Source: Trissonchulus latispiculum
Taxonomy: Eukaryota; Nematoda; Enoplea; Enoplida; Ironidae
Length of the DNA: 64,000 bases
Assembly (NCBI GenBank): GCA_030248195.1
Contig: JASAND010026017.1
Span: forward strand, 1-64,000
Reading direction: 5' to 3'
The notes below the pieces were generated by a model. It saw only the letters and a program-made list of their open reading frames with translations, ran no database searches and was not told the origin of the DNA. Of this stretch, positions 21,911-32,791 are shown in pieces; the first letter of the stretch is position 1, and each line of letters starts with the position of its first letter. Both the position numbers and the translations under genes were made by a program.

Positions 21911-24900
21911 GGCTTGTAACAAGTTAAATTTATATTTAACCACATATTTCTCTGCTGGGCGGGACCTACAGTATATCTAGTAGATGAAGTCAAAGAGGGC
22001 AAAGTGAAGGGGATAAGGTATTTTCAGTCTAGAATTATGACCCTTCCACAGCTATCTGCCCTCAATGAAATGACAAGGCAAGAGCTGCAGATAGCAATTC
22101 TCTCGCTCTCGCTCACAGCGCCCATTGGCTCTCTCCTGCTTTGACCTGTTTGTCCAGCCGCTAAATTATGTAAGTATAGTTATCGTATGAAAGCTAAGTT
22201 TCCGTTGGCAAACCCACTCATATATATTTCTCTACCTATTCCGGCACCTTCTCACGAAAACTTGGAAGAGGGTTGGTTGGTTGGGTCTGTGTGTTTAGGA
22301 GAGGAAACTATCTCGAGGGGGGTGGTTTTTGGGGTGCGGGGTTCCCGGTCTCTTTTTGGGAAATGCCAAATGTAAGCTACTCTTTATTGAGCATCTGAAA
22401 ACTGACTTCTCAGCCCATAAGCAGAACTTAAGCCTGATGGGACAATTAAAGCTAATTAAAGCGAACGACGCAAGTTAACGTTAGGATCTACTTACTAATT
22501 TTGAATTGCAAACAATCGTGCCTAATGTATTATTAAAATCCCACCAGCTAGTTGCGTGTAGCTAAGTTCCGTGTTTTTGAAATCGAACCCTAAATTTGTC
22601 AGCAGCTAAAGTCTGAACTCCACTAATTTTGGCAGTTGCATCAAAATACAACAGTATCATTTTGAATTGAAGAGCTCATGTCGATACCTTGAAACTGACT
22701 AAAGACTTATCTGGCACTAACTCTGAATGATCATAAATTCTGTAGAAAATATTGGCAAAAATCTTGCTCAGACTCGAATCTATGCAAGTTTAGATGTGCG
22801 AAGGCTCAGTATTCACTCCTTTTTTTGTGCAATTGATTCAATAAAACATAATCAGCTTCATAATAAGTTCACAACGAAGCCATTTTAACTTCGATCAAAA
22901 GGGCTTCATTTTCAACTTCACAACAACAAGCAGGGCCGAGCCGGACCACGAGCCGAGTTTCCGGTCTGCTCCCATAATTTTTGCGAGATTTTACTAAAGC
23001 AAAATTACTCAAATGTTTACCTTGAAAGATTTTTGTGCTTCATCGTGTTTCGTATACATTAACACTTCTTTTCAGGAATTAGTTTCAGCATTTTCGTTTC
23101 ATAACTGCTACTGTGTGTTTTGTTTAAATTACATATTCGTTTGACTTGTTATAAATGCTGGATATCCTTCAAATTTTAGCGTTATCTGTATAGTCAGTAT
23201 GCTTATGCATTATATATTGCATTATACTGAATATACTTGCGAATACTTCTCAAATTGAAGAAAAAATGGTATTAGCTATGTCCAGTCTTGCGCAATACAT
23301 AGAAGTGTAATTTAGGTTGATTGTTTGTAAAGTTAACACTTATTTTTGTATAATTTTGAATAAAACCAAGGAATGTTCCACAATAGGACACAGTTCGCAT
23401 ACAGGCAGACCCCCTCGAATCTTAGGTTCGATAGACAGAATATAGTGATTCGATAGTCTAGAAACCGCACCAGATACTGCGATATGTTATTAATTCATTC
23501 GAAATTTTGTAGGTTTCAGGTTAACTTAAATTTAACTAACTTCTTGGCAAAGCTGGGCTTATGAAAGGCTTCTAATTAGGGACCTGCTTTAATCGTATAA
23601 TATAAATCAAATTAATCTCTTTTTGGCAAAAGTACGAGCCCAGAATTATCTGCAAGAGTGTGAATTGAATATGTTTGTTTGCCTATTTGTCTGTCTTTAA
23701 ATTGGTCTTGAGTGTTGCCTACTGTTTTACATCTGTGCCTATACTGTTGTCACTTTCAATTGATTATTCGTACCTCTTTTATCAATTCTTTAAACTCTAT
23801 CTGTCTTTATCCTAAACTTCATCGTTTGCGTATAATCTCTTGTTCATTAAATTAGTTACTTGCAGATCTGATTTTTTCGAGGCTTAGCTAATTAATTAGT
23901 TAGGAAAACTTGAGCTTTACTAGGTAAGAGTTTAGGATTGGTGAACTTGCGGTCTAAAGCGAGTATTGGTGGACTTGTGGTCTAGATCTTCACTTTATTG
24001 AGCGCAGAGCGAAGAGAAACCCTGGATTTGAACCGACTTGCTACAGTAGGACCCGTGACGTATTTACGATCACCATAAGGTGGTGATATTAGAGAGCAAA
24101 TATTCAGCTCTCTCTGGATAAAAAAGTTTTTGTATGTATTATATTAAATTATATTAATGCATTACATAAAAAAGACAAATTTAATTGCTCTCTAATATTT
24201 CCCGCTAATTAGTTTTTGGACAGTCTGTTCCGCTTTTTAAATTCAGTAACGCGGACTGCTGTGAGTGACTTATTCTGGTATGATTAAAGGTTCTCAACTA
24301 ATAGGAACGTTGACTGAATTTGGAAGAAAAATGAGAAAAATGTTTCGCCCAAGTGCGTTTGCTGAGAAGTGGAAAGTCTGCAAAATCCGCAGGGCGCACT
24401 TTTGTACAATGCTATTGTGCAAACTTTGGTCGTTTATTGCAAACTTATGCTTTCAGAGCAAACCCCAACCGTATATTTTTAGAATCATCCTAAACTGGAG
24501 ATGTGGAACAACCTGCATATCGGGATTGAATCACGGAAAATATTTAATATTTAATATTATTTATTTAATTTATTAAAAATATTTAATTTCTCCAAAATAT
24601 GACCACATTCAAAATTTTGTTTCTATGATCGAATACAGTTGCATATTTCTGCGCTTGCAATTTGAATGATAGGGTACTATTAAAAAGCTAATTATGAGCT
24701 GGAACCAAAACCCGAAAACGTACCTATTTCTCGAGTTTACTATTCATAGATGGAAGTTTCTGTGAATTCCGGGAACAGGGCGCATTTCTGGGATCTAGTT
24801 GTATTAGAAAGGTTGTTCGAGTCAAGACCCATAGCTCCATAACTGTTGGTGATGGAAAACATTTAAACTGAGAAAAATCTTGTTTTCGTTAATTATCGAG

Positions 24901-25569
24901 TGCACTTTGAGAAATAATTGTATTATTAAACCTTTTGAGATTGCCTAGAGCTTTTAAATGATAATGATAAATCATTATCGTGATCATTAAAATATTCAAA
25001 TTCCGGAAACTTTGAAAAACCGAAAACTCCAAAAATTGGGCGCCGTTTGGTTGAAAAGGTGCAAGTGCAAAAATATGCCGCGGAGCCAGTTCACTAAATC
25101 TTCAATGTGCATAAATTTTAGCAAACCTTTAAATATTTTATATTTTCCATAAATAAATGAGAAAGAAGAAGAAAGTCATGTACCAAAAATCCCGGGATTC
25201 CGGATTTTCCCAATTTTCCATGTCGTCTCCATTTCCGAACGATATTAAAACATATACATTGCTTGCTTATAAATACGACCAGTTGGTTTTTTGGTCTTAC
25301 ACACTTTATTTTTCAATTTTATCTTATTTTTCTTTGTATAAATTTTACTTCTCACTGTCTGTCTTTTGCGTAGTTCTCGCTAGATCTTAAACTCCAACAT
25401 AAAACAAATCGTTATTTTTCAGAGGTGACTGCACACCATTCTGCAGTTGCGCGTTTCAGATTTATTCAATAAGATTCAGATGCGAAGTTTGATGCAGAGT
25501 TTTGCAAAATAATGGGAAATGGGAAAATCTAGCAAGTTAAGTGTCTACAATTGAAAATTAAAATCATGG
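21911..25569. other. AT-rich intergenic sequence
   Basis: No gene supported. The 103-codon frame at 24265-24576 shows no family resemblance. A small inverted-repeat element is listed separately. Confidence 0.5.
24087..24197. mobile_element. Possible small inverted-repeat element
   Basis: TATTAGAGAGCAA at 24087-24099 and TTGCTCTCTAATA at 24185-24197 are perfect 13-bp inverted ends about 110 bp apart. No convincing target duplication was seen, so the assignment is weak. Confidence 0.35.
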
Positions 25570-25572
25570 TTG

Positions 25573-25690
25573 AATCGGATCGGATCTATCCGATCCGGGG
25601 CTGGATCTGATCGGATCGGATCGGATCGCCGGCCATTTGCTGGATCGGATCGGCACATGATTTTGGCTGCCGATCCGATCCGATCCACAT
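25573..25690. repeat. GGATC/GATCC repeat with inverted halves
   Basis: Runs of GGATC on the left and GATCC on the right give an imperfect palindrome rich in GATC sites. The repetitive ORFs on both strands are by-products. Confidence 0.85.
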
Positions 25691-26165
25691 CACTATTTGA
25701 TACAACTAATACCAAAATGATTGCAAAAATTAACAAATTGTCTGAAAGTCTGACTAGGCGAAAATATTGCTGGAGTAATATGCAATAAATTGGTTTGAGA
25801 GTACACTACGACTATGGCAAATACTTCGCTAATTGATCAAACTTCGTGTCTTCGTTACAATTAGTGTAACGTTTGTGTAAAGTTAGTATTGGACGAAGTT
25901 TGATGGAAATATTACATAACAGATTTGCTGGGTTGTGCTTGTGCATATGTAGCTTAGACCCGTTGAACGTCGGTATAATTAACCGAAAGCTATTGGTTAG
26001 ATCCTCAACCTCATTCAAAATATTTCATTTTTCATCTTTGAAGCCAGGGTGCCAGTAAGCAAACAACGTTTTCATAGAGATAATTTAACCATGTGCAACA
26101 ATTAGCGCTGAGCTGTCGAGTTAAAATCGAATTGCAGCAATTTTCATTGGGAAAATTAATATACA

Positions 26166-27450
26166 TCACGCAACAGACTGTATACAGTAATTTTGTCCGC
26201 ATTTAGACATCAGTTTTCTAATACAGCTTTTCAGGGCTTGCCGAAAGGCGTGATAGTGATAGGCATATATGACTATGTTAATGCTCGAATTAAGTGGCAC
26301 CAAAAACATCATGTATGGAGTAATCAACCGATAGTCGAACGGATGAGAGTCCAGATAAACCGTTTTCAGAAATATTCTACCCAGACTTGGAATGGTCACA
26401 AAGATTGTGGTCCACATAACGACCTGACCCACGACTTTGGTAATTTTGGTTTGTCGTAATCGCCGAGTCGTAACGGCCAAAAGTCGTCGATTTGGCGACT
26501 GTTTGGTGAAATGATTCAGTCTAAGTGCCAACAGCGCCATGCAGTAGAGAAGGCAGCTGATCAAACCACAGCAAATTAGCAGATTATTGTGGTAGATGAA
26601 ATAGTGTTTCTGGGGTATCAGGGGCGTAAAGCAGATCGGATGCAGTCGTATTGTTTCCGGCAGACTCGCAGTTGTGCCTACGAAAGCTAAGGCGCTCAAA
26701 ATACAGAAGACATATATGCTGATGGTGGATATGGTAATGTACCAGTCACTGAGCCTCCGGTACATTCGAAATACCAGAATCGCTATGCATCGATCCGTTG
26801 CAATGGATAGTGTCATTAGCGCTGAACACTGCATTCCGAATATCTGCAGCGGAACAAACCCGTTTCGAATACAGTCTACTGGAGACACAGTAACAGATTC
26901 CTCTGACCACAGCGTGTCCACAAACCGCTGGCTTCCACCTCCAATGTAGGCCAGACCCACTGCTGTGTCAGCGCCTGCAAAACGATTTAATACTTAATTT
27001 AGTGGTGTACTAAAGGCTGGTTCACACTGGTGTCTTATGTCTTATGTCTTTTTGTCTTTAGCAATTCAGACTGGTGTTGTGTGTCCTATGTCTCATATCT
27101 TTTGTCTAATGTCTAAGTTAGTGGTAACGCTTACTTGCTTGATTTAAAGACTTATATCGCAGATAATACACCATTTTAGTGCTTGAAATGAGGACATTTT
27201 ATTGTTTTAACAATTGTTAAAGTGTTTCAATGTTTTTTTCAATGTTAATCTCTATTCAATTCACTAATTTACCTGCCAGACCTGCGATCAGGCCAAACTT
27301 GTTGGTGAAATCTTTCTTAACTGTGCTCGTTATCAGTAGAATCGCGCAGGATCCCAGAAATGCCATCGTTCCAGCCAGAATTTGAAGCGCAAAGGGAACG
27401 TATATCCCTTGAGCAATGGGCGAATATGCGGCTAGTGAGACATTTAACAT
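26166..27450 (-). CDS. Rhodopsin-like 7TM receptor, nematode chemoreceptor-like, two exons
   Basis: A two-exon model gives 328 residues: exon 1 at 27450-27273, intron 27272-26975 (donor CAG|GTAAAT, acceptor TTTTGCAG|GC), exon 2 at 26974-26166. The join restores the helix-2 motif LAGADTAVGLAY. About seven hydrophobic segments are visible: residues 19-41, 52-74, 98-126, 138-161, 184-212, 236-262 and 272-300. A Cys before helix 3 (C94) and one in loop 2 (C174) could form the usual disulfide. Helix 3 ends with D120-R121, and helix 7 reads LNSSINIVIYAY with a helix-8-like FRQALKSC after it. An NVS glycosylation site follows the start Met. The ATG at 27450 was chosen because the frame upstream of it has only a TTG. 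It probably acts in the plasma membrane as a sensory or neuropeptide receptor. The srsx assignment is tentative and the ligand unknown. Confidence 0.8.
27031..27130. repeat. Degenerate TGTCTTA repeat inside the receptor intron
   Basis: TGTCTTATG-type heptamers recur, and TTCACACTGGTG is echoed by TTCAGACTGGTG. It lies wholly within the 298-bp intron. Confidence 0.6.
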
Positions 27451-28524
27451 AGTGTTAGCCAATATACAATTAATTGAGCAAAAGCTAATAGAATCGATGG
27501 TTGTCTGCTAATCTAAATATAATATATTAAATTATAAGATTAATTTACACAAGATTTACAAACACCAAATATACAACCATAACGGCCATTTTTTGTGGGC
27601 ACAGTTATTAGGTCAATAAAAATATTAACCACGAAGCTGTTTATATGCAGAAGGTGGGTTTATCTAATCCTAAACGTTCAAGTTCCATCCTTAACCGGAA
27701 ACAGGAATTAGTTTAAAACTGGGTAACTGCTGGCCGAAGTCCAAAAGCGAACTTTAATTGTAATGTTTATCTAAAACAGAATCTAAATTCCTAGAAATTC
27801 TGTGAATGTGAAAATTAATCAGTGTAAATAGATTTAGTTCACCTTCATAATGAGCCACAAAGAAACCTTAAAAACGAAATCTTGTGTTTTTCGGGACCAA
27901 TAAATTGGCCAACAAAAAGTACAATGACGATAACTGTATGAACATGAAACTTGTCTGATTTTTCAGAAAACTGCTTTTTTGCCTCTGGGAAAAATTCCGT
28001 TACGTAGACAAATTAAATTGGGCTTCTTTGTAAATATTAATTCAATTATGTCGAAAGTCAAATCAGAAAGTGGTTATGGTGAAGAAACTAAACTATAAAA
28101 TTTGGAGATTATTTTCACCGTTTGACTTAATCCTTTTTTCCAAAAAACGGTGATACAGCTTAACTACAAGTTTTATCAACGAAGATTTGTTATCAAGGAA
28201 ATTAGATTAATCTGAATCCTATTCTACTGCAACAACCGAGCTGAAAAATGAAAATTTCAACTAACATTTCATGTATCGAGGACTATAACAGTTAATTTGC
28301 GGAGAAGCATCGGCATATCTTCTCTGCAAGTCCCTGTGGTAGGTATTAGAAACTGTGCTATATTTTGTTCCCATGTACTTGGCATCAGCAATAGTTTGAG
28401 AAAGAGTTGCTTCAGGACAGAGTTGATTAACCTAACATTCCTAGGATCCTGAACAATAGGTACTTCGCTGTGCGATAGGGGGATTTGTTGGAGCACCAAA
28501 ATTCGGGCCCAGGTCAGAATCAAC
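27451..28524. other. Intergenic sequence upstream of the receptor gene
   Basis: AT-rich, no other gene seen. It would hold the receptor promoter, but no distinctive element is recognised. Confidence 0.5.
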
Positions 28525-29926
28525 ATAGGATGTCCGGGGACTCCTGCACAGTTCTATACTTCCGAACAAAATGGGCCAATGCTACCAGTTTTCAGCAGCA
28601 CTGCTTGGTTTCTTGCACAATAATGCGTTGTATGCAAGCAAAATTTGTCAGTCTATTGTCTATGCTGCATTTCCTTAAAGCGGAGGGAAAGTTCTTCATT
28701 AGCACCGAATTTCAAGTACTGCTTTCAAGGAGGAGTGAAACCTAGCCAGCAGAGATTACAGCTCTGATGTAGTTATTTATATTTCTTGGAAATTTTTGTT
28801 TCAATTACACTGACTGGCTCTGGCCGTTGTAAGTTGAAAAATTTCAGAAAAAATGTCTGGAATACATTAAAAATATTTCTAACATTATGGAATGAGTATT
28901 GAATCAGCATAATTGGTTTTCAGAAAGACACTGTGTTGACTGACTGTTTCTAACTTTAAGTTTTATTTAAAGGTTTTTAAGGTGGTGATTCCTTTTGGGC
29001 ACATTTTTTGTTTGGCGGCGCAAACCAAGATAAATTTGATGAAACTTTCCGAAATAAGTTCTTTTAGCGCTCTAACACCCTCAGCGCAATCCCGTTTCAA
29101 AAATTCGAGATTTCCGGTCAGAGTGGTTTTTCCCAATTTCTGAACGTTTGGCAGCTGCTATACAGTTATAACTATATTCATTCGAAAGGTCTCATTAAGC
29201 TTCACATTTTTGCTTTTTAAAGCAAGTTTCTAGCTTTTGTCTACCGTGAGATATAGATGTTTTTCTTGTTTTGGCGTCGAAAACTTGTCATTTTTGCAGA
29301 AATCAAATTATCCAACATTTCTTGAACTACGCAAGCCGTAATACCAAACTAATGGCGTCGATCTGAAGGTCTCACAGGGACAAATTATCCGACGCATGAT
29401 CGTCTTTCAACTGCTATTCTGTAGGCTGCTATCATAAAAATGTAGTTTTTGCAAAATCACGACCAATGTTTTTCCAAACATTGTGGAGCATTCACCATGC
29501 AAGCTGGAGGGCTGCTACTGAACTAATGTGTTCTGCACAAATATACCCAGGGACGATTTTTTAGTTGCCCCGATTGCTGCTTCCTAGCTAAAGTAATCGC
29601 TTGGCAAATTTGGAAAAAGTAGGCAAAATACAGGTTACGCACACATTTCAGCTCATTTCTCTAGAACGAAGAGCGATTTCACAATAAATAAAAAAATCGT
29701 AAAACAAACAAACAAACAATTGGTTTATTCAGTAAAGATTATGGTCACGCAGTAAAACATTTACTGAAAAGGAATACAAAGAACTGTATACACAGCTACT
29801 TACATGCATCCGTACATACAACAATATAAAACAATCAGATAAAACCTATTTCAGACTAATATCTACATCTACAAACTACGTGAAAATTGTATAAACATGT
29901 GCAGTATATAAATAGCCACAGAAATG

Positions 29927-32791
29927 CTAAAAGATCTTTGTATAAATCGACAAATCTATATCCTGCAGTTTAGATTTAAAAGCCTCAATTGAATCAGCCT
30001 TGACAACTTCAAGGGGGAGGTTATTCCACAATTTAACTACTCTGCTACTGAAAAAATTTAGTTTCTCATTTCTTCGGCAGTGTACAGAATCTAACATTAA
30101 ATTATGGCCCCTTAATCCCACATCCTGACGGTAGGCAAAATAGTCAGAAAAATCTATGTTGTCGAGATTTTTCACTATGCGAAAGCACTGATTGAGATCT
30201 GCTTTGATCCTACGCAATTCCAAACTTTCTAATCCCAAAATTGCCAAACGCTCAGAATACGTTTTATTGCGCAAACCCGGAATCCGCTTTGAAAACCGCC
30301 TTTGAACGTTTCCTACTCTCTCAATATCTTTTTTTAAATACGGAGACCATACCGGCGAATTATACTCCAAAATAGGTCGGATATAAGTAGTGTACATCGC
30401 ACACAAAAAATCCCGGTCTCGTGATCGAAATGACTTAAAAATAATGTTCATACGAGTCAAAGCTTTAACACTGATTGATGAGCAGTGTTGGGAAAACTTT
30501 AATTTATCATCTACAACTATTCCTAGATCTTTCATAGAGTTTACAACTGGAATCTGAACATTGCTCACAGTATAATCGAATTCTCTGTTGTTTCCACCGA
30601 AATGCATTAAAACACACTTTTCCAAAGCAATTTTCAATTGGTTCTCGTTCGCCCACCCAAAAACGTTTTCGATATCATGTAAGAGTACACTACGGTCAAC
30701 ATCATTACCACATGTATAATATATTTTTGTATCATCCGCATATATTTTTACATAGCTTTGTTCAACTCTACTAACGACATCATTAATATACACCAAGAAC
30801 AAAAGTGGACCTAACACACTTCCTTGAGGCACCCCACTCAGAACCCGACACCGTGTTGAATACACCCCGTTCACCCGAACCACCTGATAGCGATCGTTTA
30901 GAAAATTTTCAATCCATTTACAAAATATATCAGGAACTTTATAGCGTTTCAATTTGTAGAGCAGCTTCAAATGACTGACCGTGTCAAAGGCTTTACTAAT
31001 ATCGATATAAACTACATCTACCGGAATATTTTTGTCAATAAATGTGACCCAATCCTTTACACAGTTCAAAAGTTGTGTTTGAGTTGACCTACCAGAGACA
31101 AAACCGTGCTGGTGACAAGATATAAAACCGGATTTAGTAAAGTAATCAAAAAGTTCATCCTTCAGTATTCGTTCCATCAATTTACAGCAAATACATGTCA
31201 AACTAACTGGCCTGTAGTTAACCGCTCCCGCCTTAGAACCCTTGCCTTTATATATGGGAACAACTATAGCTTGCTTCCAGTCACAAGGCACTATTCCTGT
31301 TACAAAGGATTCATGAAAAATTAATTGGAGAGGAACAGACAGAAGTATGCTAAACCTTTTAAAGAAAACAGCTGGGAGGGCATCAGGCCCAGGGCTAGAA
31401 TTTGGCTTCAGTTTCGAAATGGCATTTTCTACATGTTTTTGAGTGATTCTAAAGCTAGAGAGTGAATGGGCTATATCCTCATCGACAACATATTCCGGAA
31501 CTGTAGGCAGATTATTATCATCAGTAACATAAACAGAAGAAAACTGGTTAGCAAACACATTCGACATATCAAAATCCCCAGACACCTGGCGGTCACCATC
31601 AACTAGCAGAGACAAACTACTATGAGGAGACAAAGATTTCTTAACATAAGAGTAAAATGCTTTAGAGTTTCGATTTGACAAAAATTTGGCCTCATATTTC
31701 AGGTTATCTTTTTTTACAGATTCAGAACAAAATTTAGCAACTTGTTTATACGCTTTCCTGTTATCAGAAGAAGGACTCTTTTTCATCTTTCGAAACGCTT
31801 TTTTCTTATTGGCCAACATTCTCTTGGTATTATTAGAGTACCTTCGAGGGTGTTTCCGCTTGCCCGTTAGTTTCGTCGGTACAAAGATATCAATGAGGTT
31901 CAAGCAAATATCCTTAAAAATTGTCCACATTTCGTTAACAGATTTGTCTTGAAACAGCAAACCCCAGTTCATAGCCTGCAAGCACCCATACAAAGCAGCG
32001 TTATCAGAATTAGCCCAGACCTTTGTAGGTAAATTTTTTGGTACAGAATTCAAGCATGCAGCATTAATAGAAAAAGTAACAACGTTGTGATCACTGTTCC
32101 CTAATGGGGGCATACATTTTGTTTCTGAAATGAGGGAGGGTGTGTTCGCAAATATTAAATCCAAAACAGCCACATCCCTTGTGGGTTCAAGTACATGTTG
32201 AACAAGATCAAAAGAAGTGAAAAGATCTAAGAATTCATCTTGTTTATGCACCGCGGAAGCTGTACTGTTAGGCCAGTCAATACCAGGTAAATTGAAGTCA
32301 CCCGCAAAAATAACAGGAAGGTTCTGATCATTTAAAAATTCTAATAGCAAGTCAAAGTATTCCACGAGGTGGCTAAGAGAAACCGAAGGCCTGTATACAT
32401 TGCATACGAGCATATCTAAATCGCAACACTTAATTTTTATACAAACTACATCAGCATCATTGTGAACAGGCACATTCACTTGACAGCACTTCAGCATAGT
32501 GGAAACCATAATAGCAACCCCCCCGCCCCTTCTGCCGGTCCTGTCTGCTCTGAAAACATGATACTGGTTGTTACAGGAAAGAAGAGAATTTGGGTCATCC
32601 GGAGTTAACCATGTTTCAGTAAGTAAAACCAGATCCGGAGATAGAGCATCAACTATTTCTGCCTTAAAATCTTCAGTTTTGTTAACAATACTACGAGAAT
32701 TCAGTAAAACAGCTGAAAAAGAACGCTTACGTGTAACCGATTCCTTTATACCAAAGGCCTTCCTATCATGGCCTAAAGAAAACCCGACGGC
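29927..32791 (-). CDS. LINE ORF2: EEP endonuclease and reverse transcriptase
   Basis: The frame is open from 32791 to the stop at 29927, about 953 codons from the frameshift point. The first in-frame ATG (32509) lies inside the endonuclease, which therefore cannot be the true start: upstream codons supply the catalytic-type NSRSI, the TETWLTPDD motif and RGGGVAIMVS. Counting from 32509, AGDFNLPGIDW falls at about 69-79, LDLIFA at 116-121, and GNSDHN at 137-142, completing the EEP nuclease. The RT follows with NYRPVSLT, HGFVSGRST, VDVVYIDISKAFDTV, SGVPQGSVLGPLLFL and YADD at 590-593. The C-terminus has IRPILEYNSPVWSPY, VQRRFSKRIPGL and WNNLP, typical of CR1/Jockey-group elements. It should perform target-primed reverse transcription. 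No start codon suits ORF2, so -1 frameshifting from ORF1 is the likely route. Confidence 0.9.
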   Translation of the reverse strand, partial: AVGFSLGHDRKAFGIKESVTRKRSFSAVLLNSRSIVNKTEDFKAEIVDALSPDLVLLTETWLTPDDPNSLLSCNNQYHVFRADRTGRRGGGVAIMVSTMLKCCQVNVPVHNDADVVCIKIKCCDLDMLVCNVYRPSVSLSHLVEYFDLLLEFLNDQNLPVIFAGDFNLPGIDWPNSTASAVHKQDEFLDLFTSFDLVQHVLEPTRDVAVLDLIFANTPSLISETKCMPPLGNSDHNVVTFSINAACLNSVPKNLPTKVWANSDNAALYGCLQAMNWGLLFQDKSVNEMWTIFKDICLNLIDIFVPTKLTGKRKHPRRYSNNTKRMLANKKKAFRKMKKSPSSDNRKAYKQVAKFCSESVKKDNLKYEAKFLSNRNSKAFYSYVKKSLSPHSSLSLLVDGDRQVSGDFDMSNVFANQFSSVYVTDDNNLPTVPEYVVDEDIAHSLSSFRITQKHVENAISKLKPNSSPGPDALPAVFFKRFSILLSVPLQLIFHESFVTGIVPCDWKQAIVVPIYKGKGSKAGAVNYRPVSLTCICCKLMERILKDELFDYFTKSGFISCHQHGFVSGRSTQTQLLNCVKDWVTFIDKNIPVDVVYIDISKAFDTVSHLKLLYKLKRYKVPDIFCKWIENFLNDRYQVVRVNGVYSTRCRVLSGVPQGSVLGPLLFLVYINDVVSRVEQSYVKIYADDTKIYYTCGNDVDRSVLLHDIENVFGWANENQLKIALEKCVLMHFGGNNREFDYTVSNVQIPVVNSMKDLGIVVDDKLKFSQHCSSISVKALTRMNIIFKSFRSRDRDFLCAMYTTYIRPILEYNSPVWSPYLKKDIERVGNVQRRFSKRIPGLRNKTYSERLAILGLESLELRRIKADLNQCFRIVKNLDNIDFSDYFAYRQDVGLRGHNLMLDSVHCRRNEKLNFFSSRVVKLWNNLPLEVVKADSIEAFKSKLQDIDLSIYTKIF

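Noticed and set aside
24265..24576. 103-codon frame as a small gene
   Set aside because: No homology, ends in AT-rich low complexity, no promoter or splice context.
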